Below, piece after piece: positions 54,770 to 64,000 of a stretch of DNA of 64,000 bases. A model generated the notes under the pieces. It was not told where the DNA came from and made no database searches. It saw only the letters and a list, made by a program, of their open reading frames with translations. Source of the stretch: Reticulitermes speratus (lineage: Eukaryota > Arthropoda > Insecta > Blattodea > Rhinotermitidae); the NCBI GenBank assembly GCA_021186555.1, contig JAJKFL010000011.1, positions 6,640,501-6,704,500 of the forward strand. The letters are read 5' to 3'. Position numbers and translations under genes: made by a program. Position 1 is the stretch's first letter; each line of letters opens with the position of its first letter.

Positions 54770-55065
54770 CTTTATTTATTTATCTATTTTGAATACTAAC
54801 CTCTTTCCACGACAACGTCTTTCTTGAACAAATCGTCATGCAGGCCGTCGTGTAGTCTCACCTCCTTCTGGCACAAGGCATGTTTAACCTTACTATCAGT
54901 TTGCGACTTTTGATCACGTTGTATCCAGTCTGCACACACAAACACACACATATTGTTTCTAAAGGCATGTTTTAACCTACTTTACTTTCGTAATGAAAGA
55001 AGTACGTTAGTGAAATTATCATTCTTTATTTTGTTCTGATTTCACCGTGCATTTTTGAACATTAA

Positions 55066-55474
55066 TTATGTTTTACACTAACCAAATACATTTATTTATT
55101 TAAAGAACATTAAAATATTCTATAAAATGTTAGATAATAAACCCCAACAGCTACGAAAAACATCACGAATAATAGTGAGAGTGAAGGAGATACATTTTGT
55201 AAAGTGTACAATTAATAGGAAGTGCTTTTAAGAACGCATTTGTTCACGCAACAAGTGGTGGAAGAAAGTCTAGTGAGATATGGCGATGACTATACTCCTC
55301 TACAGAGGACCAATATGTGTACGTGCTTTATAAACAAACAGTTGTGACACCCCCTGATGATGGCTTATCGATAAGCCGAAACATATGTTGGGTTTTTTTA
55401 TCTAACATTTTATAGAATATTTTAATGTTCTTTAAATAAATATGTACATTTGGTTTGTGTAAAACATAATTACC
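55066..55474. mobile_element. Foldback element with one strong hammerhead-like end
   Basis: The arms 55066-55150 and 55388-55474 are inverted copies: TAATTATGTTTTACACTAACC with AACATTAAAATATTCTATAA. The right end carries a clean motif at 55345-55395: CCC, CTGATGA (55354-55360), extra T, helix II GGCTTA-TCGA-TAAGCC (6 bp), GAAA, palindrome ACATATGT, T at the cleavage position, GGG. The left end keeps only the outer arm. The interior is non-coding. Confidence 0.75.
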
Positions 55475-55479
55475 ATGCT

Positions 55480-55953
55480 TTATGTTCCTTCTTTCAACTG
55501 TTTAGATGACTGTTATGAAATTTTATACGAAATTTATATGATAGGAGACCTAGCCAAATTAATGTATTTTAACTACTTATAATAAATAGTAACGTACTAA
55601 ATTTTGAATTAGGAACGACAAAAGGGTTCCGAAGTGATGTAGTACCTTTCTGTATACTCCAGAATATGTTTCTTTTATTGGGGGTTTTTTCTTAGAGAGT
55701 GAAACATTTTTGTCACGTAAAATTTGTTACTTCGCTTTGATTTTGTAGGCGGTAACTGCTGTAATGAAAAATTGTAATTATAAATGTGATATTTGCCAGA
55801 AAATAAAAGGTACAATATTTCTATTGATTATGTACACGGTGTTGTCAGAATTAATAAGTGTGACGATGCTGACAACCTTAGAGTTTTCCTTATATCTGAA
55901 AAGTTTAACATACTGAAATAGGTACTTCAAATAACAAATAATTCGCACCAGGA

Positions 55954-55993
<40 letters not shown>

Positions 55994-56985
55994 CGGGCGC
56001 GCCCCCAAAGGGGAGGCTGCCGGACTGTAGCCACCTGCAATTCAAAATTTTAAAAAACACAGATATCAAATGTTCACGGGATATACCCTTCAGCCGATAT
56101 CTGCCACTGAAATCAGCTGATGACTATTATATTGGAATTTTGAAAAAAAAAAAAAAGCAAAAACTTAGGATATCGTACATGAAATTAAAAAATGACAAGA
56201 AGATTAGATTTTGTGATTTAAAGTAGGTGAGTTATGGAACATGTATCTAATATCGTTATGTGTATAAATGCAGTTGAAAAAAGTGTTATGTAACTTTTGT
56301 CATTATCACATGATTTCTATGACATTATTTTTAAAATCAAATATTAATTACATATAGCCTCAAGATCACCTCCCGCCAGTGAAAATTTGTGGTTGCGCGA
56401 CTGTTGGTGGTGGTAGTAATAGTAGTAGTAGTATAGTAGTAGTAGTAGTAGTAGTAGTAGTACTAATGACTGAACATCTTTACATATTCAATCGATAAAG
56501 CAAAGTGGTGGTTCCATTACGATTCGACAGTCTGACCTTCTTCTCACAAGCTCAATGCACCAAACTACCTTATCACTTTATTTTGTTACGTTCTGTGATT
56601 TTCGAGATTATTTGTAAAATTAAGAACACGCGATTTTAAGGCAGGGACGGCCATAGTCTAGCTACTATAACGTGACGATCTAGGCGAGTCACGCACTCTG
56701 CGGCCCCCCGACCCCCGCAAAAAGGTAAATTTTAGCTATGGCTTCTGGCGAACAATAAAATATGTTGCACCTATTCTCTCGTATCTTAAATTATTTCTAG
56801 CAGGAGCATAATTATTTGGTGCCTCACTTAAATTGGCGCCGTAGAGAGCCGCCTAGCTTGCTTACATGGAGAACAAACACCTCCCAACCCACCCCCACGA
56901 CTTAGTACTGGGAAAATAAGTGAAATTCAGTTTTTTATTGATTTGTAAATTTACTTTACCAGAAGATAGCAAAATGGCGAAGTTT
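55480..56985. other. Unassigned; two (TAG)n microsatellites
   Basis: (AGT)n at 55957-55993 and (TAG)n at 56404-56462. No gene recognised. Confidence 0.5.
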
Positions 56986-56989
56986 TCAA

Positions 56990-57260
56990 CTTATCTGTTT
57001 CGTATAAAATATTAAAATAAATTGTAATTTTCTTTTATGGCGTTTGTATAAATGGACATCTTCGTCATGTCTGTCCGTCTGTGTGTCCGCATGTATCATC
57101 ACGGCTCCCACTGGATGGAGTTTCGTGAAATTGACATCGGCAACTTTTAAGAAAATCTGTCCAGATACTCCAAATTTGGTTAAACCGGACAAAGCGTCAG
57201 AGACATTACGCGAAGACGTAAGTACTTTTACATTCTTAACAGCAGTACGAAATATTTTGT
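56990..57260 (+). repeat. Interspersed repeat family P, partial
   Basis: CTGTCCGTCTGTGTGTCCGC, CGGCTCCCACTGGATGGAG and TTTCGTGAAATTGACATCGG parallel 36730-36790 reversed. Lacks the GCATGC...CATTATCTCATAAA block. Confidence 0.55.
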
Positions 57261-57264
57261 AGCT

Positions 57265-57835
57265 CTACAACAGTGCAAAGGGAACACATTGTTTCTTTCC
57301 AAAGGCAACAATCAACGATTTTATATTGTTAACAAATACAGTTGGGCCAACAACAATAAAAATTGAAGGCATTTTTGAGTTTTCATTGAAACATCTGTTG
57401 CTTGAACGCACCACCATATTACGTTATACGTAATTTCCTATATTGTTACTATTAAACCCACTTACTTTTGCTCTTCCCAATTCTCAAGTATACAACTTAA
57501 AGGCGAACTGATATTTCAGTACCATTTTTAACACAATATCCAGCATATATTTGGCCTTTTAATTCCAATTACCTTTTACTTAAAAGATTTGAATAAACTA
57601 GGAATAGAAAATGTCCCAAAATAAGAATAGCAACAAAATCTTTTATCCATCTATGTAATAGTATATGCTGTAGAAATATAGGCCTTACAGTTTCATCATG
57701 AAATTTCTTGTAATATATTTATATTTAGAAGAATCTGTCATTAAACTTTCCGGTGAAGAAGGTTTTATATTTATTATGTCTCCCATTTGCAGTACATGTA
57801 CTTCTCAGTTCACACTTCTTTATCTGATGACGTTA
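57265..57835. other. Unassigned
   Basis: No recognisable repeat or gene. Confidence 0.35.
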
Positions 57836-57839
57836 AAAA

Positions 57840-58560
57840 AACACGGGAAAGTCATCACAATGAAAGACAGTTAACGGGTCACTGGAAAATGTGGCAAAGT
57901 TTAAATATTTTGGAACGACTGTAAAAAATGAAAATTGTGGTCATGACGAGGAAATCAAAAGCAAATTGAATCTGAGGATTTCCTGCTGCCGTTCTGTTTA
58001 GAAACTTTTTTCGTCATACCTAATGTCTCTAAACGTAAAGATTAAAATACACAAAACAATGATTTAACAGTTCATTTGCACGGTCATGTAAATGTTTCTG
58101 TACCATTAAGGGAAGAATATGAATTGCGGGTATCTGAGAGCACTAAGTTGATGAGACATTTGTAGCTAAGACGAACGAAGCAGTAGAAGCTGGAGATAAA
58201 TTGATAGTAAAAGTTTGGATAATTTGTACTCCACGTCAAATGCTGTTATTTTAGTCAAGAAGGAAGAAATATCTGGGGCACGTAGCGCGAATGGCACTGA
58301 TGAGGCTTACATATAGAACGTTTTGGTGGAAACACGTGATAAAATTGCCCACTTTGAAAACTTGGTGTAGCTAGGAAGATAATACTAAAATTGATCGTCA
58401 ATAAATAAGATGAATGGGTATGTATTCGACTTATTTGTTTCAAAATATGGGTCAGTGGGCCTGAAAAACGATAATTAAATTTTAGTGTCCGTAAAATAAG
58501 AAGAATTTCTTAAAGATTAGAGCAACTTTTCCTTCTTAGCATAAGTTACCTGTCCATTAA
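57840..58560 (+). mobile_element. RTE-like LINE relic
   Basis: Pieces of frame read LENVAKFKYFGTTVKNEN, EEIKSKLNLRISCCRSV, LNVKIKIHKTM and LYH.GKNMNCGYL, paralleling EEFKYLGTT to [11 protein letters not shown] at 42410-42180. AAGAATTTCTTAAAGATTAG closes the 3' part. Very old copy. Confidence 0.7.
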
Positions 58561-58636
58561 TTAATTACTCAGTCGGTTGTTTGATTGGTTGGTCGGTCTG
58601 TTAGCTAGCTAACTTCTTTGTTTCTTAAGTTATGGT

Positions 58637-59235
58637 CTAAAAATTTCCAAAAATATGCACCATAATTTAACGATTTTTAAAAAAATATGATAAAATCACA
58701 AGTGATGCCAGTAAGCACGCAGTTGGCATCACATAAACATACACATTAATACATAAGTAGTATCAACATAGGTTAAAATCACACAATCGATAACATTTGT
58801 TTAGTTTTTCACATATAGTCAATAAAAAAATTGAATTTCTTAACGACTAATCTTGACATTGGATGTTTCACGGTGACTACAAGTTTATAATGTAAATTAT
58901 ATTGGTTGCCACAGTGCCAACCGCTGCCAGAACTTGTACATCCTGGACGACATCCACTTACTATTACTGTGTGTTGTGTGTTAGTGTTCAATAATTTCAA
59001 CACCACTATGCATCCACTGTTTAAAAAGTTTTACGTTGATAAAATTTAATTGGAAATTTACTGCGAGTGTATAATAAGACAGTGTTTTGTAACAGTGGTG
59101 TTTCAGCTTACAAGGCGAACTTTCCCTGATGATGATGGTGGCTGCTAACGAAACATGTCGGAATACAGAGTTATTTTTTAAAAACTTTTTAAAACTTATT
59201 AAATATATGGTGCATATGTTTGGAAGTTTTCAGAC
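58637..59235. mobile_element. Foldback element with hammerhead-like end
   Basis: The left TTTCCAAAAATATGCACCATA and right TATGGTGCATATGTTTGGAA are inverted. The motif at 59118-59168 reads TTCC, CTGATGA (59126-59132), TGATGGTGGCTGCTAAC, GAAAC (59150-59154), ATGT, C, GGAA. Helix I TTCC/GGAA is good; helix II is degenerate. The body of about 450 bp is non-coding. Confidence 0.65.
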
Positions 59236-59267
59236 AATAGCTTAATAGTAAAATGTACGGTACAAAT

Positions 59268-60050
59268 AAAAATGTGAAATCTGTTTGTTTCTTGTTTGTT
59301 GTTTGTTAGTTAGGGCGAAGAATTGCAAGACATTATTCTCTTTATGTTTGCTGTTTGTTAGCTTGTGCGAAGAATTGCAAGACATTATTCTCTTTATGTT
59401 TGTTGTTTGTTAGCTAGTGCGAAGAATTGCAAGACATTATTCTCTTTATGTTTGCTTGTTTGTTAGCTAGTGCGAAGAATTGCAAGACATTATTCTCTTT
59501 ATGTTTGCTGTTTGTTAGCTAGTGCGAAGAATTGCAAGACATTATTCTCTTTATGTTTGTTGTTTGTTAGCTAGTGCGAAGAATTGCAAGACATTATTCT
59601 CTTTATATTTGTTATTTGTTAGCTAGCGCAAAGAATTGCAAGACATTATTCTCTTTATGTTTGTTGTTTGTTAGCTAGCGCGAATAATTGCAAGACATTA
59701 TTCTCTTTATGTTTGTTGTTTGTTAGCTAGTCCGAAAATTGCAAGACATTATTCTCTTTATGTTTGTTGTTTGTTAGCTAGTGCGAAGAATTGCAAGACA
59801 TTATTCTCTTTATGTTTGTTGTTTGTTAGCTAGTGCGAAGAATTGCAAGACATTATTCTCTTTATGTTTGTTGTTTGTTAGCTAGTGCGAAGAATTGCAA
59901 GACATTATTCTCTTTATGTTTGTTGTTTGTTAGCTAGCGCGAAGAATTGCAAGACATTATCTTATTTTGTTTGTTAGTTAGGCGACGATTTGCAGACTTA
60001 TCTCTATGTTTTTTGTTTGTTAGTTAGGGCGACGAATTGCAAGACATTCT
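59268..60050. repeat. 52-bp minisatellite, about 14 copies
   Basis: The unit is GCGAAGAATTGCAAGACATT plus ATTCTCTTTATGTTTGTTGTTTGTTAGCTAGT. The period of 52 is seen at 59331, 59383, 59435 and onward. The last two copies are diverged. Confidence 0.98.
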
Positions 60051-60054
60051 TCCC

Positions 60055-61930
60055 TTCAGTACACAATTTTGAATACATGTTCCATAAGAATACACTAGAG
60101 ATCGTATTTTACTTGATTTGTTTAACAAAACACTATTTTTACTATTCGATCGTAGGTGTATGGGTGTGTGTTAATGTGGTAGTTGTTCCGTGGGTGGATA
60201 TTACATGCAAGTGATGACGAGTTTTCATGGCAAGTAGTGCAGCTGATGGCGGATAAGAGGCTCATATTGGTAATTAATTGTGAACTGACAAGCAGTGTAG
60301 ACAATGGCACGTGTTTAGATTATCACTGTGTTCTAGTTACGCTTAAAATATTCAACTTCAAATAATGAGTCTGACGTGTTGTGTTGTACCAGATATGACT
60401 GATGTTTATTCCATGTCCATCGTCTGGGGCTGGACTTCCAGGGACAGCGAACATTTCTCTCTAAAACTATGTTCGCCCGCTCCCCTTCCTCATAAAGACA
60501 GAGAGAGCTCCATTCTACGAAAAGCTATGGGATTTTTAGATTGAGAAGACGGAAGATGTCCAAGTATCAGTCAGATCATGTAAAATGTTGCCTCGTTTTT
60601 AAATTACAGGAAATAATATTTCAACATTATTTTAGCTCTTTTCAAAGGTTATTTTTATGTGTTGGTTTCACAAATATTGTTATTTGTCAATATATATGAC
60701 ACATCACAATATATTGTTTCAATAGGCAGTATCTTTAGTGGAAGTCTTATAAAGACGCCCTGTAATACATATATTACATTAGTAAGGGCAAAGCCCACAT
60801 ACACGAAAAATATCCCGCCAGTGTAAGAACTAAATTTATGGAGAGTTAATTCAGTGTACAAAAATATTACAACGTCAGAAAAATATATTTTAAAAACAAA
60901 AGCACTAAAGAAACAGAATACAAATAACAAGGCACTGCATTTCTGACAATTTTCGTATATTTATATATCTCTGTAACATTTAAGATAATAACAAATTTGA
61001 GATCATCTGTACGGGTGAAATTTTCAAAATGTATATAATTAATATGCATAATTTTCTGACATCCTCTTAGTGTTATACGTAACTCAGGACTGGAGCAAAT
61101 AAAAGAGATCTCCGTGGTGTTTATATGGACAAATCTCATTATGTTTATTTCTCTATTTCGTGGGTTCCCTCAAATGACCTGGCTTGTTGGCCGATCTAGA
61201 TGTTTAGATTCATCACTGCCGGTACAAAAGCCTGTCTTTTGGATCCTAACTTTAGCTAGTAAGGAATTTATCCATTAGAAAGTCATAAAAAGTTCAGCAA
61301 CTGAGATTTAAAAATTGTTCCTTTAATAGGCACCAAAATGCAGCAATTCGTAAGGAAATATAAATTCAATAATATTTCAAATACAAATATTATTACATTT
61401 CACTTAATTAAATATCTCTTATATAATGCAAAATGTTTAAGGGAAAATTGAATACGAATAATATAGGCATGTGATTGTTGTACATTTATCCTGAAGCACT
61501 GACGGGAACTACATGAAAAACCGATAAAAAGCACCTAAGGCCACAATTTTCGGGGATCTTCGTATGTTAATGTGACAGTTTTATTTCTTCCCACGCATAC
61601 TTTAAAACACATATAAGTTAATCTTCGCATTAGTACCCTTACACGGACTGTAAAATAAGATTAGTAATCGGCTTTTCAACTACTAATGTTGCTTAATTTC
61701 ATTTTATTATTAAAGGGGTCATAAATCCTTTGGACGAATTTGGAGCATACACAGGTATTTAAATGTGCGTACAACCTGAAAGAAAAATTACGAAATTATT
61801 AAAGTTTTGTAAAGAGCATTCTGTAACTCTTTGCCCTGTCGGCTTTACTAATATTTTTTGCAGTGCAAAAATGAGAGATTTTAAATTAACTTGAAAGATT
61901 ATTCTTAAATATAAGGTGCGTGACAGCACG
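60055..61930. other. Unassigned
   Basis: No recognisable repeat or gene. Minus-strand frames at 60655-60930 and 60867-61139 overlap each other and are AT-rich without domains. Confidence 0.35.
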
Positions 61931-61935
61931 TGGGT

Positions 61936-62390
61936 ATCAGAATTGTATAACACATTATTAGAAGTTTCTGAGAACTTCCTTTTATAAATACGGAAGATAG
62001 ATTTGTGTGTGTTGCTGCTCCCAGATTACAGGGCAAAAGAATGTTTTGGTCCTATTATTATAGGTTTCAATCAGTGTTGTACAAAGTGCAGGCCGCGAAA
62101 ATTCCCAATCCGGAGAGTCAATTAAGTCTCATAAATGTGTCAGTACACAAAAATATAGAATATCAGTATTATATAACACATTATTAGAAGTTTCTGAGAA
62201 CTTCCTCTTATAAATACGGAAGATCGATTTGTGTGTGTTGCTGCTCCCAGATTACAGGGCAAAAGTATTTAATGGCCAAATATTATAGGTTTGAATTAGT
62301 GTTGTACAAAGTGAGAGCTAAGAAAATTCCCAATCCGGAGAGGAAATTAAATCTCATAAATGTGTCAGTACACAAAACTATAAACATGAC
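61936..62390. repeat. 226-bp direct tandem duplication
   Basis: 61936-62161 and 62162-62390 align, for example AACACATTATTAGAAGTTTC, GTGTGTTGCTGCTCCCAGAT, AATTCCCAATCCGGAGAG and CATAAATGTGTCAGTACAC. They differ by scattered substitutions and small indels. Related short frames 62005-62187 and 62233-62466 are similar only for that reason. Confidence 0.92.
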
Positions 62391-62394
62391 TATA

Positions 62395-62695
62395 TGTCAA
62401 TACCGAGTAAATAGCCTCAACTTGTTTATACTGTATTCATTTGCACCTTGTAAGCTGCATATGTGATGTGACGTCAAATGCCAGGATGTGCACATACACG
62501 ACAGAAGGCTATTCCAGACTTTCCTTGCTTGGAATGAGACAACTACGAAAGTACTTCAATACAGCCAACGTCTAGACTTATAACGAATCTCTTGCATAAC
62601 ACCAAGCACAGACATTAATCACTAAACCGCCATATTGTATATATATATGTCTATATAAAGAACAATAATAGTATAGTTATATTTTAAGTAATGTA
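62395..62695. other. Unassigned
   Basis: Contains a short (AT)n at 62636-62650. No gene recognised. Confidence 0.35.
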
Positions 62696-62708
62696 ATGTA
62701 GTGATATT

Positions 62709-63102
62709 GCCGATTCCGGTGGCCGCGCGGTCTAAGGCGTGGGTCTGCGGCCGCTCGCTTGCTGGGATTGTGGGTTCGAATCCCACCGGGGCATGGATGT
62801 TTGTGTTGTGTTGTATAAGGACACTAATATGAAGGACAAAAATAGGATTACACAGTACAAAAAATGGATCAAAGGGGAATACCCCAAGAATAACAAAAAA
62901 AAAAAAAAAAATCCCGCCTGGGGCATGGATGTCTGTTTCTTGTGAATGTTGTGTAATGTCAGGTAGAGGTCTCTGCGACGGGCTGGTCCTTCGTCCAGAG
63001 GAGTCCTACCGAGTGTGGTGCGCCTAAAATGTGTGTGATCGTGAAGCGTCGTAAAATGACGAGGCCTGGGCCCCCTAAGGGCTGTCGAGCCACAGAAAAA
63101 AA
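62709..63102 (+). mobile_element. Composite SINE (B2 joined to B)
   Basis: The TSD ATGTAGTGATATT is at 62696-62708 and 63103-63115. One tRNA-Leu-like head (box A TGGCCGCGCGGTCTAAGGCG, box B GTGGGTTCGAATCCC) is followed by the B2 body ending in A17. ATCCCGCCTGGGGCATGG and the B body with GGTAGAGGTCTCTGCGACGG then lead to an A-tail. Same order and junction as 11838-12264. Confidence 0.92.
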
Positions 63103-63109
63103 ATGTAGT

Positions 63110-64000
63110 GATATTAATGAATATGACGTAATTGTCAACATGAGGTTCTGTATTACAAATGTTATTCCAGAATTTACTTTTTTGTCTGATGTCTCAAATT
63201 AAGGAGCTCATCTCTGTGTGTAAAATTATTAAAATTTTAATGTATATTATTATAATACTGTAATATATATCACAGAATAAAACTATATCATATCATACGT
63301 TACACTTAACCTTACAGGTTTTTAAATGTGTTTGGCCATTTTGAGGTTTTTTACTTATAATCATAAAGACATAATATTGTCTCAAATTAATACATAGATA
63401 GATTTATTGTAGGCATAAATAAGATATTCTTGAATGAACATATGTTATAGTCATTAGGTACATAAACCTTTATAAAATTGTATAGCTGTCAGCGTATCAT
63501 CCATGTATATTATAATACCTTATATGTTACGGTGTTCAAAATCTTTAACTAAAACTTTCATTTCGAACTTTCCCCCATCTGTAAAACTTTGGACACCACT
63601 GATCTCAGTCATTTTTCCTATGTAAGTGCTAACTACTCAATAATGACTACAAACAGCATTATTTCTGCCGTTGGCGTCCGTGCCTCCTAAACTTATCTTC
63701 ACACCTTTACAAGTAATTACTGCAAAACATAATACACATATACAAAATTCAGACTCCTAATGCTCTAAATCAATGTCTGATACGTTGGGCTCTAATATTG
63801 GGGTTTCAAACCCATGGTTCTTCTTCAACCTCACATCAAATTAAACATTTGTTTCAATTATACGCATCTGTCAACATTGATGGGTAATGGAACGCCTCCT
63901 TATTATACGCAAAGTTTTTATACTTTTTTTCAGCTTAACAGTTCGCCCCCCCCCCCCCCACTCCAACAAATTCATCCCTCATCTTTTAAATCAGCCCGTC
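63110..64000. other. Unassigned; possible hAT end at 63540-63601
   Basis: TTTGGACACCACTG ending at 63601 reads CAGTGGTGTCCAAA in reverse, resembling a hAT terminal repeat (compare 31992). No matching left end or TSD was found. A run of C14 is at 63946-63959. Confidence 0.35.

Noticed and set aside
59268..60050. CRISPR array
   Set aside because: The whole 52-bp unit is repeated with no unique spacers, and the genome is eukaryotic.

Overview
The window looks like gene-poor, repeat-saturated DNA from an animal nuclear genome, most likely an insect. My best guess is a cockroach or related blattodean, because the LINE tail proteins and tRNA-derived SINE bodies resemble what I know from Periplaneta. 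That assignment is inference; no single-copy host gene anchors it. I found no convincing host exon, no true tRNA or rRNA gene and no prokaryotic feature. Most short open frames lie inside repeats or are shadows.

Four layers explain much of the sequence. (1) Retroposons: four tRNA-headed SINE families, here called A (6565, 33983, 40915, 54472), B with a B2 variant (10002, 11838, 20512, 27920, 39457, 52853, 62709), C (12715, 14375, 15888, 22680, 31890, 33297, 43404, 45707) and E (19430, 27693), many with target-site duplications (TSDs). There are also 3' ends of at least four LINE families. One is an RTE-like family with a YADD reverse transcriptase (5838, 35330, 41747, 44690, 57840). One has a (GAATGA)n tail (31345, 48447). 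One has a zinc-knuckle tail (27173, 53172). One is a young insertion with a long open frame (43631). (2) DNA transposons: a deleted mariner (6893-7810), two other Tc1/mariner-like relics (2110-2870 and 26535-28568), two hAT elements with perfect 8-bp TSDs (24071-24878 and 31992-32506), and a PIF/Harbinger-like element with 27-bp terminal inverted repeats and a MADF-domain fragment (17817-18357). (3) Foldback elements, 110-600 bp, many of whose ends carry hammerhead-ribozyme-like motifs (CTGA[T/A]GA, a short hairpin, CGAAAC, a small palindrome). The best are at 11032-11440, 20127-20390, 29683-30180, 38968-39436, 55066-55474 and 58637-59235; solo motifs lie at 18563 and 52694. This fits inverted terminal repeats of Penelope-like elements or retrozyme-like derivatives. 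(4) Tandem repeats: 41-bp, 52-bp, 60-bp, 71-bp and 226-bp units and a 730-bp (TAGG/TAGA)n tract.

Layout: 1-9.8 kb holds old transposase relics, one LINE, one SINE and the mariner. 9.6-25.2 kb is SINE-rich, with the Harbinger, a hAT and several foldbacks. 26.5-28.6 kb is a Tc1/mariner-like transposon broken by a LINE and by a SINE that itself carries another SINE. 29.6-39.7 kb holds the longest palindromes. 40.9-46 kb is a LINE/SINE cluster with nesting. 46-60 kb alternates foldbacks, LINE tails and tandem arrays. 60-64 kb has a duplication and a composite SINE.

The strongest lead is the density and shared architecture of hammerhead-like foldbacks. They come in several sequence families, and most copies share one extra nucleotide between the CTGANGA box and helix II. 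A second lead is that several retroposons sit at the GGGAT of the box B (T-loop) of other tRNA-derived SINEs.
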